Source of the DNA: Thioclava indica
GTDB lineage: Bacteria > Pseudomonadota > Alphaproteobacteria > Rhodobacterales > Rhodobacteraceae
DNA: 35,919 nt
Direction: 5' to 3'
Assembly: GCF_000714545.1 (NCBI RefSeq)
Contig: NZ_AUNB01000032.1
Span: 1-35,919, forward strand
Shown: one piece after another, positions 7,502 to 16,249 of the stretch
How the letters are laid out: each line of letters opens with the position of its first letter
How positions within the stretch are numbered: position 1 is the stretch's first letter
Made by a program: the position numbers and the translations under genes
The notes under the pieces: model-generated
What the model saw: the letters and a program-made list of their open reading frames with translations, nothing else
Told to the model about the DNA's origin: nothing
Databases searched by the model: none

Positions 7502-8320
7502 AGGCAATCGTCCCCCTCCAAGATGCGCAAACGGGGCATCGAACGCGCCACGTGAACCACGTTTGATCAAAACACACCTTCAAGCTACTACAGATTGGGC
7601 AAGCATACAGTTTTTCTGCGATGCCGCAAAAGAACGCTGATTTTGGCACAGTGAGTAGGCGGCATCAGGAATCCCGCGTAAGGGACCATTCCCCTACCGC
7701 ATTCGCATGACGTTTCGGGATCAGCCGCGCTTACCATCTGCGAATCGCGGCTGATGGCGCTGAACGACAACGGGGGGCTGTCGGATGCTGCCGTCTCGCA
7801 CGAACAGCCCCACGAGACGATGACGCACCGGAGTTTCACGCGGCTGTCGTAACGCTCAGTCGCGCGATCATCGAGAGCGGCAAGACTGTCCGCCGACTGT
7901 GATCGCGACGCGAAATCTATCATCCCTATCTGGACCGGTCGCGGCAATGGCCAACGCCTGCTGATGGCTAACGCTCAAGAGATGCGGGTGTCGAGGCCGA
8001 CAGTTCAACTCTCGTCCTGATATTCGGAGCGCACCATTTCTGAAAATGGCTCTCAAAAATAAGGAAACTTTGCAGTTTCAAAATATTTAAACATTTATTA
8101 ACCTTTGTTAGTGCGGCCGATCTTCTACTACCTAAAGATAAAAACTTAAGCCAATGATGGCCATGGAAATCAAAAGGTCAGTAGACGAAAAGGTTAATAT
8201 CAAGATGAGTAAACAAATCGGCCAATGACAATAAAAGATACATAACTATCTGAAATTGTGCAGCTATCCGACCCCACACGGATGAAACCCAATATTCACA
8301 CCATGAAGGGGATAAAACGA
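7502..8320. other. Intergenic region before the EPS regulator
   Basis: About 0.8 kb between two divergent regulator genes. Positions 7600-8050 are GC-rich with short frames on both strands that resemble no known protein. From about 8055 to 8240 the DNA turns AT-rich (runs of A/T around 8080-8100), which likely contains the promoter of the LuxR-type gene. A 10-bp inverted repeat lies at 7720-7755. Nothing else is recognised. Confidence 0.5.
7720..7755. repeat. 10-bp inverted repeat (hairpin)
   Basis: ATCAGCCGCG (7720-7729) and CGCGGCTGAT (7746-7755) are perfect inverted arms with a 16-bp loop. The position, about 220 bp upstream of the Crp-type start, would allow a regulatory site or a relic terminator of a lost gene; no T-run follows on either strand. 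Confidence 0.45.
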
Positions 8321-9151
8321 ATGAACGAGGAAACAACCGAACGGTTTACACCGATTAGCTATAGCGATGCAGTTTCAACCTCGGACCCGCGTCCTGCACC
8401 TTTTCTGGCGCCGCATGAAACGCGCCGCCCGGGGGATATGCAACGCTTGTCGCCGCTTTCCGATAGCGCGCCCGATTTCGATATTTACGTCGTTATCGAC
8501 AATCGCGCACTGGAACGCGCCTGTTTCGTGCAATGTTTGCAGCAACGCTGCAAAAGCTCGACCATCGTTGATTACGAATCGCTGGCCGATTGGCGCGCGG
8601 ATCTGGGCTCAACCGATGCTCGCCAAGTCATTCTGAGCAATCTCGGCTCGCGTTCTCTGACGGATGAAAAGCTGCGCACCGATCTGCAAAAACTGGTGGC
8701 CGAGGCTGGGGATGTGCCGGTCGTCGTGCTGGGCGCTTGCGAGGATATCGAGGCCAGTATCTGGGCGCTGGAATGTGGCGCGGCCGGCTACATTTCGCCC
8801 TGCGTGCGCTTTGTCGATATCGTCGAGGCCACGCGTCTTGCCGTCGGCGGCGGGATCTTTCTGCCACGCGCTGCGCTGATGGCGCTGCGCAAGCCCGCCC
8901 CCGAGCCAGTCGAAGGCCGCGTGACGGTGCTCGACCAGTTCACCGACCGCCAACTTGCGGTGGCCGATGCCCTGCGCTGTGGAGCAGCCAATAAGATGAT
9001 CGCCTATCAGCTGCAACTGCGCGAAAGCACCGTCAAGGTTCACATCCGCAACATCTTTCAAAAGCTCAAGGCAACGAACCGCACCGAAGCGGCCTTCCTG
9101 CTCAATCAGATGACGGGTTGGCCCGATGCAGTCGAGGGTGCCCCACGATAG
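8321..9151 (+). CDS. LuxR-type regulator with degenerate receiver domain
   Basis: A 276-residue protein placed at the head of the EPS locus. Residues 54-180 have the size and pattern of a response-regulator receiver, ending in a GAAGYI element (154-159). The phospho-acceptor position after strand 3 reads VILSNLG (103-109) with no Asp, and the usual Lys of strand 5 is replaced by Ser-Pro (159-160). Residues 206-262 are a LuxR/FixJ-type helix-turn-helix (FTDRQLAVADALRCG, STVKVHIRNIFQKL). Hence it is probably phosphorylation-independent. The ATG at 8321 follows AAGGGG; in-frame ATGs further upstream lack a good ribosome site. Likely controls the neighbouring EPS operons; not shown by sequence. 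Confidence 0.85.
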   Translation: MNEETTERFTPISYSDAVSTSDPRPAPFLAPHETRRPGDMQRLSPLSDSAPDFDIYVVIDNRALERACFVQCLQQRCKSSTIVDYESLADWRADLGSTDARQVILSNLGSRSLTDEKLRTDLQKLVAEAGDVPVVVLGACEDIEASIWALECGAAGYISPCVRFVDIVEATRLAVGGGIFLPRAALMALRKPAPEPVEGRVTVLDQFTDRQLAVADALRCGAANKMIAYQLQLRESTVKVHIRNIFQKLKATNRTEAAFLLNQMTGWPDAVEGAPR

Positions 9152-9178
9152 TGAGGCGCCCCGGCGCATCACGGGTCG

Positions 9179-10642
9179 TCAGGGCTGACGCGCCCAGCGG
9201 ATCAGCGGGAGCCTCGCGCGCAGAAAGGCACGCGCGGCCCCAAGCTCTTGCGACAGCGGATGGCGCAGCGCGAACAGTCCCACGACCCAGCCAATCGCCG
9301 CGCCAAGAACGGCCAAAACGGTGCTGGTGACGCCAAGCGCGCCCCACGAACCGACCGCCAGAACGACAACACCCGGCAAGGCGAGGGTCGCCAGCGTCAC
9401 GCCTGCGCTGCACACCAGAACCTCGCCCAGCTCGGACAGTGCAAATGGCACCTGACGACGCACGAAGATCAGCAAGGTGATGACCTGGAGCAGCCCCGTC
9501 AGAAACAGGCTAAGCGCCATTGCATGCAGTCCAAAAGTCGACGCGCCAAGCATGATCGCGAAACAGGGCGGCAGCGCGATCATCATCGCCACAGCCATAT
9601 CGCGCACCCGCCCCAGCGTTACCAGAACCGGGTAGCACAAATAGATCGGGAAAACGCAGAAGAAGGCGAGCGCCACGATGCGCACCAGCGGCACGACCTC
9701 AAGCCATTGCGGCCCCAAAAGCAGGCGCACAATCGGATCGGCCAGCACCGCGATCATCGCCAGCGCCGGCCATTGCAGCCCCGAGATATACGACAACCCC
9801 ATCAGCAGCGGTGCCTTGAGCGCCCCATTGCCGCGCGCGTGACTGGCGAGGGCGGGCAGCAACACGGGCTGCACCGCGCTTAGGATCAGCCGGTCGGGCA
9901 ATTGCGACAGTGAGATCGCGCGCGCAAACAGCCCCACCGCGCCAAACCCCAGCACCCGCCCTAAAATCAGGCGCGGAAAAGCGTCAAACAACATGCCCAG
10001 CAGCGTGACGATGCTCGACCATGCGCCAAAGGGCACGACCAGCCGCCAGTCGCGTAACGTCGGGCGGAAAATCCGCCAGACCGGGCGCGAAATCATCGCC
10101 CCGATGGCGGTGACACAGGCCGCCAGCACCGAGCCCCAGACAAGACTGAACGGCCCGAACCCCGCCAGTGCCAACCCGATGGTCGCGGTCGCATTGGCAA
10201 AGCCCGCCGCCACGCTGATCGCGGCCACTGCGCCAAACCGCATGTCCCGGCGCAGCAGCGCCAGAAGCGGCGTGCTGATGGGGGCCACGACAAAAGCCAG
10301 CGCCGCGATCCGGATCAAATCGGTCAGATCCGTGTCGCCGTAAAACCGCGCGATCCCCTGCGCGCCGATCACCACCAACGCGCCAAGGGTCAATGACATC
10401 GCGCCGATGATCGTCACCGCCGTGCGCACCAATCGCTCGGGCAGGTCGGGCTCGCGGATCAGGAAGGTGCCGATGCCGAAATCGCGAAACGCCTCGATCA
10501 GGATCACAATGGTGCTGGCCACCAGAAACAGCCCGACCTCGGCCGGGGTCAGGATGCGCGACACGATGGCCATTGTCAGAAGGCTCATCATGACGACGGA
10601 CAGCTTGTCAGCGAGCGCAAAGACAAAAGAGCGACGGACCAC
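9179..10642 (-). CDS. Wzx-type polysaccharide flippase
   Basis: A 487-residue membrane protein with about 12-14 hydrophobic helices and the start pattern of the MOP superfamily Wzx/RfbX group (polysaccharide biosynthesis protein), including ILTPAEVGLFLVAST and a DFGIGTFLI stretch in the first 75 residues. It should flip the undecaprenyl-diphosphate-linked repeat unit across the inner membrane. It is the last gene of the minus-strand operon that begins with the WecG-type gene, 21 bp after the GT4 gene, and ends 27 bp from the convergent LuxR-type gene. Confidence 0.88.
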   Translation of the reverse strand: MVRRSFVFALADKLSVVMMSLLTMAIVSRILTPAEVGLFLVASTIVILIEAFRDFGIGTFLIREPDLPERLVRTAVTIIGAMSLTLGALVVIGAQGIARFYGDTDLTDLIRIAALAFVVAPISTPLLALLRRDMRFGAVAAISVAAGFANATATIGLALAGFGPFSLVWGSVLAACVTAIGAMISRPVWRIFRPTLRDWRLVVPFGAWSSIVTLLGMLFDAFPRLILGRVLGFGAVGLFARAISLSQLPDRLILSAVQPVLLPALASHARGNGALKAPLLMGLSYISGLQWPALAMIAVLADPIVRLLLGPQWLEVVPLVRIVALAFFCVFPIYLCYPVLVTLGRVRDMAVAMMIALPPCFAIMLGASTFGLHAMALSLFLTGLLQVITLLIFVRRQVPFALSELGEVLVCSAGVTLATLALPGVVVLAVGSWGALGVTSTVLAVLGAAIGWVVGLFALRHPLSQELGAARAFLRARLPLIRWARQP

Positions 10643-10663
10643 GTTCTGACCTCCTATCCGGGT

Positions 10664-11860
10664 TCAGGGTTTAGCGGGCAGATCGCGCGAGGCCACACGA
10701 AAGCGCCGCTCGCGCAGGTAGTAATACGACGTGCGGCAGACATCGCGCAGCGTTTGCGTTAGCGGCGCACGCGCGCTGGCCGCCTCGCGACAGAACCGCG
10801 CGAGACCGTCGCCGACGGCCTCCAACCCGTGATTTGTCACGACGAAATCGCGACCGAACGCGGCGAGCGTACGGCGCATCTGCGGGTTTTGAGCAAGCGT
10901 TGCGAACGCCTCGGACATCTCGGGATTGCCCGGGTGGCCATCACCGTGTCCGAACATGCCGTTTTGGAGGAATTCCGGCACAGTTTCGGGCGTAAACAGA
11001 CGCGCAAAGCCACGCTCTCCGATCACGACAAGTGGCTTGGCAAAGGCCAGCCCGCGCAGCGCCGAGCCACCCATCCCAAGCACGAAATCGCTGGCCGCAT
11101 AGGCCGGGCGCGGATCGCGCAGCGCACCGATCAGCATCACCGCCGCGCGGCCCAATCGGGCATTGACCGCATCGGCCATCTTTTGCAATTCCGGGCGCGC
11201 CTCACCATCCCCGACGATCACCAGTTTCAGCGGCAGCGTGATCCCCAGCTCGCCGACCACCTCAATCGCGCGCACCAGCCCTTCGGATTTCATCACCTTG
11301 GCAAGGCGCGAGACCGAGATCACCACGATCTCATCCTCGTTCAACCCGTAATGCTGACGAAACGCCCCCCCATCGACGACACCGGGCGCGTTGGCCCGCG
11401 TATCGACGGGCGGCAACAGCAGATGCGTGCGCCGCCAGCCGCTGCGTTGCGCGCGCTCTTGCTGGCCGACAAAGCCAAAGGTCGTGGGCACCTCACGCGG
11501 CATCGCCCGCGTCAACTCCATCATCATATCCGAGATCACCAGCGGCACGCCCATCGGCAAATGCACGCCGCTATAGGCCTCAAGGCCCTGCCACCAATCC
11601 CACGCGTGAATAAGATCGGGCTGTTCGCGCGTCACCAGCGCCCGCAACGCCTTGATGCGCGCCATAGACGGGTGCAGCCGCACATCGGGCGCGGGCGAAT
11701 AGACCAGGTTATGCGCCGCGACCAGATCCAAAGCTGGACCTGGCGCGGCGTGAAACACGATGTCGAAAGCGTGCCGGTCGCGCAGATAGGCGGCAAGCTC
11801 AATCGCGTTGATCTGCGTTCCTCCGAGTTCCAGCCGATGGCCGAACACGATGAGTTTCAC
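10664..11860 (-). CDS. GT4-like glycosyltransferase
   Basis: A 398-residue GT-B fold protein. The N-terminal domain has the Gly-rich loop [17 protein letters not shown] (7-23), and the C-terminal domain carries [15 protein letters not shown] (about 180-195) and [13 protein letters not shown]. The acceptor/donor EX7E motif of most GT4 enzymes is missing: the segment reads [20 protein letters not shown], with Gly and Arg at the usual Glu positions. It may belong to a variant subfamily or have altered donor handling. The start codon overlaps the uxs stop (ATGA). It likely adds one sugar to the lipid-linked repeat. Confidence 0.85.
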   Translation of the reverse strand: MKLIVFGHRLELGGTQINAIELAAYLRDRHAFDIVFHAAPGPALDLVAAHNLVYSPAPDVRLHPSMARIKALRALVTREQPDLIHAWDWWQGLEAYSGVHLPMGVPLVISDMMMELTRAMPREVPTTFGFVGQQERAQRSGWRRTHLLLPPVDTRANAPGVVDGGAFRQHYGLNEDEIVVISVSRLAKVMKSEGLVRAIEVVGELGITLPLKLVIVGDGEARPELQKMADAVNARLGRAAVMLIGALRDPRPAYAASDFVLGMGGSALRGLAFAKPLVVIGERGFARLFTPETVPEFLQNGMFGHGDGHPGNPEMSEAFATLAQNPQMRRTLAAFGRDFVVTNHGLEAVGDGLARFCREAASARAPLTQTLRDVCRTSYYYLRERRFRVASRDLPAKP

Positions 11861-12915
11861 AGACCTGCTCCGTTGGAAACCACGCCGCGCGCCAGCGCCT
11901 CGGCATGGGGTTGAACGGGGCGGGTGCGGCGCACCAGCGGAGTCTTGCGCGGCTGCTGAACGCGCGCCGGAGAAGACAGTTCGCGCTCAAAATAGGCAAT
12001 CGTGCGTTGCAACCCTTCGCGCAGCTCAATCGTGGGAGCCCATCCCAGATGCTCGCGCGCCCGCGAAATATTGGGCTGGCGCTGCGTTGGATCATCTTGA
12101 GGCAACGGACGCACCGTCAGCTCCGAGCGCGAGCCAGTCAGATCAAGGATCGTCTCGGCAAGCTGGCGCATCGTGAATTCCACCGGATTGCCCAAATTAC
12201 AGGGCATCGGCATGGTCGCGGGTGCATCCATCAGCGCCATGATGCCGCGAATGAGATCATCGACATAACAGAACGAGCGCGTCTGCATCCCGTCGCCATA
12301 CAGCGTGATCGGCTCACCGCGCAGCGCCTGCATGATGAAGTTCGACACCACGCGCCCGTCATCAGGGCGCATCCGCGGCCCGTAGGTGTTGAAGATCCGC
12401 GCCATGCGAATATCGACACCATATTGGCGGTGATAGTCAAAGAACAGCGTCTCGGCGCAGCGCTTGCCCTCGTCGTAACAGGCGCGCGGCCCGATCGGAT
12501 TGACGTTGCCGCAATACCCCTCGACCTGAGGATGCACCGCCGGGTCGCCGTAAACCTCGCTGGTGGAGGCCTGAAAGATCTTGGCATTGGCGCGCATCGC
12601 CAGATCCAGCATGTTGATCGCGCCGTGCACATTGGTGCGCACGGTCTGCACGGGGTCAATCTGGTAATGCACCGGAGAAGCGGGACAGGCGAGATTATAG
12701 ATCTCGTCAATCTCGGCGCAGATCGGCACGGTCACGTCATGACGGATCAACTCGAAGCGGTAATCATCCATCAGATGGCGAATATTGTTCCGGCTGCCAG
12801 TATGGAAATTGTCGAGGCATAGCACGTCATTGCCCGCTTCCAGCAGGCGTTCACACAAGTAAGAGCCGAGAAACCCTGCCCCCCCCGTCACGAGAATTGT
12901 CTTTTCCGCACACAT
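11857..12915 (-). CDS. uxs: UDP-glucuronate decarboxylase (UDP-xylose synthase)
   Basis: A 352-residue short-chain dehydrogenase/reductase that converts UDP-glucuronate to UDP-xylose with bound NAD. It shows TGGAGFLGS (10-18), the family-specific [17 protein letters not shown] block (74-91), catalytic STSE (117-120) and YDEGK (147-151, YxxxK). The ATG at 12915 follows GAGGAG by eight bases; a GTG three codons earlier overlaps that site. About 40 residues at the C-terminus, rich in Arg and Pro, extend beyond the usual fold. It supplies a xylose donor, so xylose is probably part of the polymer. UDP-glucose dehydrogenase, needed upstream, is not in the window. Confidence 0.92.
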   Translation of the reverse strand: MCAEKTILVTGGAGFLGSYLCERLLEAGNDVLCLDNFHTGSRNNIRHLMDDYRFELIRHDVTVPICAEIDEIYNLACPASPVHYQIDPVQTVRTNVHGAINMLDLAMRANAKIFQASTSEVYGDPAVHPQVEGYCGNVNPIGPRACYDEGKRCAETLFFDYHRQYGVDIRMARIFNTYGPRMRPDDGRVVSNFIMQALRGEPITLYGDGMQTRSFCYVDDLIRGIMALMDAPATMPMPCNLGNPVEFTMRQLAETILDLTGSRSELTVRPLPQDDPTQRQPNISRAREHLGWAPTIELREGLQRTIAYFERELSSPARVQQPRKTPLVRRTRPVQPHAEALARGVVSNGAGL

Positions 12916-12960
12916 ATATCCCACTCCTCTTCACCAGTTCAGCGCGCCCACCACGCGCAG

Positions 12961-14361
12961 TTAGTAAGCTCCCTTGCGACCGAGCAGAGCCCCAAAGGTT
13001 CCAAGAACGATCCACAGGTCGAGCCAGACGGACCGGTTATCGATGTAATGTTCGTCAAGTTGTTGCTGCAGCGCGAGATCGGCATCGCTGCGCGCCGTGA
13101 TCTGCCACAGCCCGGTGATCCCCGGCGCGACCGCGCTGCGCTTGAGGCGAAACTCCGGGGGCATTGCAGCCAAGTGATACTCGGGAAACGGGCGCGGGCC
13201 GACGATGCTCATCTCGCCCGCGATCACATGCAGCAATTGCGGCAGCTCATCGCAGCTTGAACCGCGCAGGACCTTTCCGACAACCGGCAGGATGCGCGGA
13301 TCGTTTTGCAGCTTGAAATGGGTTTCCCACTCGGCGCGCGCGACAGGATCGTCACGCAGCAACGCCTGCAGCCGCGCATCGGCATTGCGATACATCGTGC
13401 GCAGCTTGAGCATGCGCAACGCACGGCCATTATGACCATCGCGCGCCTGACGGTAAAACACCGGGCCGGGATCGACCATCCAGATCGCCACACTCGCGAG
13501 CGCCAGCACCGGAGCCGCCAAGATCAGGGCCGGAACCGCAATCGCGAGATCAAAGGCGCGTTTGCGCGCGCTGATCGGAACGAAGGACGGGTCTGCGATC
13601 CACTCTCCGACCGCCCCACGCATCGCGCGCGGGCCAATCCCCGAGACGCGCTGCTTCGGCAAATCGGCCAGCACCAGAACCTTGTCGTAACCGCGATGCA
13701 AATCAGTCGCATCCTCGCGCGTCGGGACGTAATCAAGCGCGGCAATGGCGCCCGTGTCTTGCGTCGGAAGCAACCCAAACCGCCAGTTGAGCGTAAAGAA
13801 CGTCTCAAGCGCGCGCGCTTTTTCAGCGTCTGCGAGAAAGCGGGTGGGCGTGCCCCATAGTCCAACGTGATGTAGGAAATGCTGCACCAGATAGCGCGCG
13901 GGAACCTGCAAAATCATCGCGATCATCAGGAACACCTCGGACATCGCGACGCCTGACCACCCCCCTTGATCAAACCCGCCAATGGCCGCCACAAGCAGAG
14001 CTGCCGCCAGAAACGCCAACGCGTGACGGCGCAATATTTCTTGCGGCTGCAAGCGATCACCGGGATAAAATCCGATCATCCAGTGCAGCGCCACAACCGT
14101 AAGCGCGATCATCACGGGAACAACGCCCAGCATTGCGGGATTGGCGACAAAGCTCAGATGCAAATAGGCCGCGCCAAAGGCCACCAGATCTGCCAGCGCG
14201 ACCGCGCCTGCGCAAATCGCGCGCCGTGTCTTTTGTGACATCGCAGGCGCGTAGGTTACGCTTTGCGCGGCAGCCGGATCTGCATGCATGTCAGCAGAGC
14301 CAGCTTCGCTTGATTGCCATGTAATCGGCGCGCTCAGCAGGTCTTTCTCGGGTTTGCTCAT
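12961..14361 (-). CDS. Initiating polyprenyl-phosphate sugar-1-phosphate transferase
   Basis: A 466-residue WbaP/ExoY-type priming enzyme that transfers a sugar-1-phosphate to undecaprenyl phosphate. The N-terminal third has several membrane helices (about 48-70, 77-97, 113-130, 138-158), then a soluble CoA-binding-like middle region. The catalytic PF02397 domain is residues 265-466, with RMLKLRTMY (316-324), SSCDELPQLLHVI (368-380; Asp-Glu dyad 371-372), GEMSIVGPRP (382-391) and APGITGLWQ (412-420). The start overlaps the WecG-type stop (ATGA) and follows AAGGGGG; a longer frame to 14529 would run antiparallel through that gene's end and is rejected. The sugar cannot be told. Confidence 0.92.
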   Translation of the reverse strand: MSKPEKDLLSAPITWQSSEAGSADMHADPAAAQSVTYAPAMSQKTRRAICAGAVALADLVAFGAAYLHLSFVANPAMLGVVPVMIALTVVALHWMIGFYPGDRLQPQEILRRHALAFLAAALLVAAIGGFDQGGWSGVAMSEVFLMIAMILQVPARYLVQHFLHHVGLWGTPTRFLADAEKARALETFFTLNWRFGLLPTQDTGAIAALDYVPTREDATDLHRGYDKVLVLADLPKQRVSGIGPRAMRGAVGEWIADPSFVPISARKRAFDLAIAVPALILAAPVLALASVAIWMVDPGPVFYRQARDGHNGRALRMLKLRTMYRNADARLQALLRDDPVARAEWETHFKLQNDPRILPVVGKVLRGSSCDELPQLLHVIAGEMSIVGPRPFPEYHLAAMPPEFRLKRSAVAPGITGLWQITARSDADLALQQQLDEHYIDNRSVWLDLWIVLGTFGALLGRKGAY

Positions 14362-15254
14362 TGCGCGGCCCCCTTTGACTTTGCAAGCTCCGACACCGGC
14401 GCAGCAGGCACGATCGCAAAGCGCCGCAGCCCGGTTTTTTGTAAGAACCTCAGCCAGATGTAGAGGGGCACGCATTTGGCATAGCGCCGCCACAACCGGC
14501 GCGGCTCTGTCAGCAGACGAAACGCCCATTCCAGCCCGGCGCGTTGCAAAAACGCAGGCGCGCTGGCCTTATTGCCACCGATGAAATCGAACGCCGCCCC
14601 GACACCGATCAGCACCGGAGCCTCCAGCTTGTCGCGCATCCGGGCCATCCAGCGTTCCTGCTTGGGCGCGCTCAACCCGACCCAAACCACGTCAGGCTTG
14701 ACGGCATTGATCACCGCGCTGACCTCGCCCTCTTCCTGCGCACTCAAAGGGCGGAACGGAGGCGCTAACACACCCACGATCTCGGCCCCCGGATACTGGT
14801 CTTGCAGCGCCACACTTAGCCGCGTCAGCGACTCGGGCGTCGTGCCATACAGAAAATGACGCATCCCGCTGGAGACGCCCTTGGCGAACAGCAAGCGCAT
14901 CAGATCGGGGCCATAGACCCGCCCGGCATCCTCATGGCCGTCGCTATGAAGCGCCCAGACCAGCGGCATACCGTCGGGCGTTACGGCCATCGCGGCGTTA
15001 TAGGCATCGCGCAAGCTGGGATCGGACTGACATTCGACAAGCCCATGCGCGCCCGCAACGCAGATATAGCCGCGCCGACGCGTGCGCACGGCGTCTTCGA
15101 CCAGCGCAATCGCGCGATCCATATTGAGCGCGGACACCGCCACGCCCAGCACATTGGTCGTCTCTAAGGCAGGCGCAAGCGGGGGAAGATGCACAGCATT
15201 GCTTTGCCGTGCACCGTTGATAGGCATGTCCGAAATCTGATCTCGCAGGGTCAT
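14358..15254 (-). CDS. WecG/TagA/CpsF-family glycosyltransferase (GT26)
   Basis: A 298-residue GT26 enzyme, which in known pathways adds the second sugar onto the lipid-linked first sugar. Motifs are VAGAHGLVE (66-74), TPDGMPLVWA (92-101, with the conserved Asp), GLSAPKQERWM (193-203), GVGAAFDFIGG (217-227) and EWAFRLLTEPRRLWRRY (242-258). The ATG at 15254 follows GGAG by six bases. It is the first gene of the minus-strand operon and directly precedes the priming transferase, an arrangement that suits sequential action. Confidence 0.92.
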   Translation of the reverse strand: MTLRDQISDMPINGARQSNAVHLPPLAPALETTNVLGVAVSALNMDRAIALVEDAVRTRRRGYICVAGAHGLVECQSDPSLRDAYNAAMAVTPDGMPLVWALHSDGHEDAGRVYGPDLMRLLFAKGVSSGMRHFLYGTTPESLTRLSVALQDQYPGAEIVGVLAPPFRPLSAQEEGEVSAVINAVKPDVVWVGLSAPKQERWMARMRDKLEAPVLIGVGAAFDFIGGNKASAPAFLQRAGLEWAFRLLTEPRRLWRRYAKCVPLYIWLRFLQKTGLRRFAIVPAAPVSELAKSKGAAQ

Positions 15255-15674
15255 CGCACGCTCCGGGATATTTCCAGATTCAGAGCGTAGCCGTGCCCCA
15301 AACACAGAAAAACTTGGATGAATGACGCAATGCTGCGCTTTCTGGCTGCGCGCCCTCCATCATTGGGCGCAAGCGTGCCACGAGAGGGTGAAGCGCCTAC
15401 GCCAAATGGGGGAGCCTGCGAGACCCAGAGGGTCGCGCGCGCAACGATCTGGAGATTTTCAAGCCTGTCGCAATGGCGGTCGATAAAAAAAGTCGCGCGT
15501 TCCCAATTCCCTCCCGCAGATGACTGCCGCGTCGCGCTTGCAGACCCGTTGCCTCACTTTGCAAAAGGATGATCGAAATTGGCGCATGGCATCGACCTGA
15601 CAGATGCGCAGCGCGTGAATGATGCGCCCAACAGTCGCCCCGACGCGCGTGCTAACCGGCATCGCGGCAAAGAC
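15255..15674. other. Divergent intergenic region
   Basis: About 420 bp between the WecG-type gene (minus) and the manC remnant (plus). It should hold the promoter of the minus-strand EPS operon. A 6-bp inverted repeat with a 9-nt loop lies at 15350-15370 (GCGCCC/GGGCGC). No gene or clear promoter hexamers are recognised. Confidence 0.4.
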
Positions 15675-16208
15675 GTGGCGACAATCCCCCCTGCCCTGTT
15701 ATGTGGCGGCTCTGGCACAGGTCTTTGGCCGTTGTCGCGCAAAATCTATCCCAAGCAATTCGCGCCTTTGATGGATGACCAGACCCTGTTTCAAGCGGCG
15801 GCGCGGCGGCTGTCGGGCGCAGGTTTTCACGCGCCAATCGTGCTGACCCATACCGATTTCCGATTTATCGTGACCGAGCAACTCGCCTCGGCGGGCATCA
15901 CCCCTTCGGCTGTGCTGATCGAGCCGCTGGCGCGCAATACCGCCCCAAGCGTGCTGGCCGCCGCCATCCATCTTGAGCGCACATCCCCCAATGGCCTGCC
16001 GCTGATCGCGCCCTCGGATCATGTAGTCGCAGACCGCGAGCGGTTTCTCGTCGCGATCGACGCCGCACGCCCCGCCGCGACCGGCTTGTAGCCGCGCGAT
16101 ATCGTGCGCTTCATCCAAAAGCCCAGTGCGGCGCGCACTGCCGAGGTGTTGGCGCGGGGCGACTACCTTTGAAACACCGGTATCGTTCTGGCCTCTGCGC
16201 GCAAGTGA
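15675..16208 (+). pseudogene. manC: Mannose-1-phosphate guanylyltransferase remnant
   Basis: The frame begins like ManC/GMP: ALLCGGSGTGLWPLSRK (the usual pattern is LCGGSGTRLWPLSR, so the catalytic-loop Arg is Gly here), YPKQF, IEPLARNTAPS and IAPSDHVV. After AIDAARPAATGL there is a TAG stop at 16089. The same frame continues with VRFIQKPSAARTAEVLARG, which in intact enzymes lies several tens of residues further on. Next comes a second stop where YLWN is expected (TGG to TGA), and a third at 16206. About two thirds of the roughly 470-residue enzyme are missing. It is a clear pseudogene with an internal deletion; GDP-mannose, if used, must come from another locus. Confidence 0.88.
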
Positions 16209-16214
16209 GGACCA

Positions 16215-16249
16215 TGCGCGCGCCCGTTAACTCTAGCGCGGCGCGCGCA
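16215..16249. terminator. Perfect 10-bp hairpin between converging genes
   Basis: TGCGCGCGCC (16215-16224) and GGCGCGCGCA (16240-16249) are perfect arms around a 15-nt loop, between the manC remnant and the Wzy-like gene and covering the latter's stop codon. It lacks a U-run. It could act as a bidirectional transcript end or mRNA stabiliser. Confidence 0.4.

Noticed and set aside
7588-7947. Minus-strand frame of 119 codons between the two regulators
   Set aside because: No recognisable motif, no convincing ribosome site, and residue composition like random GC-rich sequence.
8003-8040. tRNA-like 3' end (GTTCAACTC ... GCGCACCA)
   Set aside because: The T-arm stem does not pair and no acceptor, D or anticodon arm could be built upstream; I treat the resemblance as chance.
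10829-12822. Long plus-strand open frames (361 and 305 codons) opposite the GT4 and uxs genes
   Set aside because: They are antisense shadows in GC-rich DNA, rich in Arg/His/Gln, and resemble no family, while the minus-strand frames carry clear motifs.
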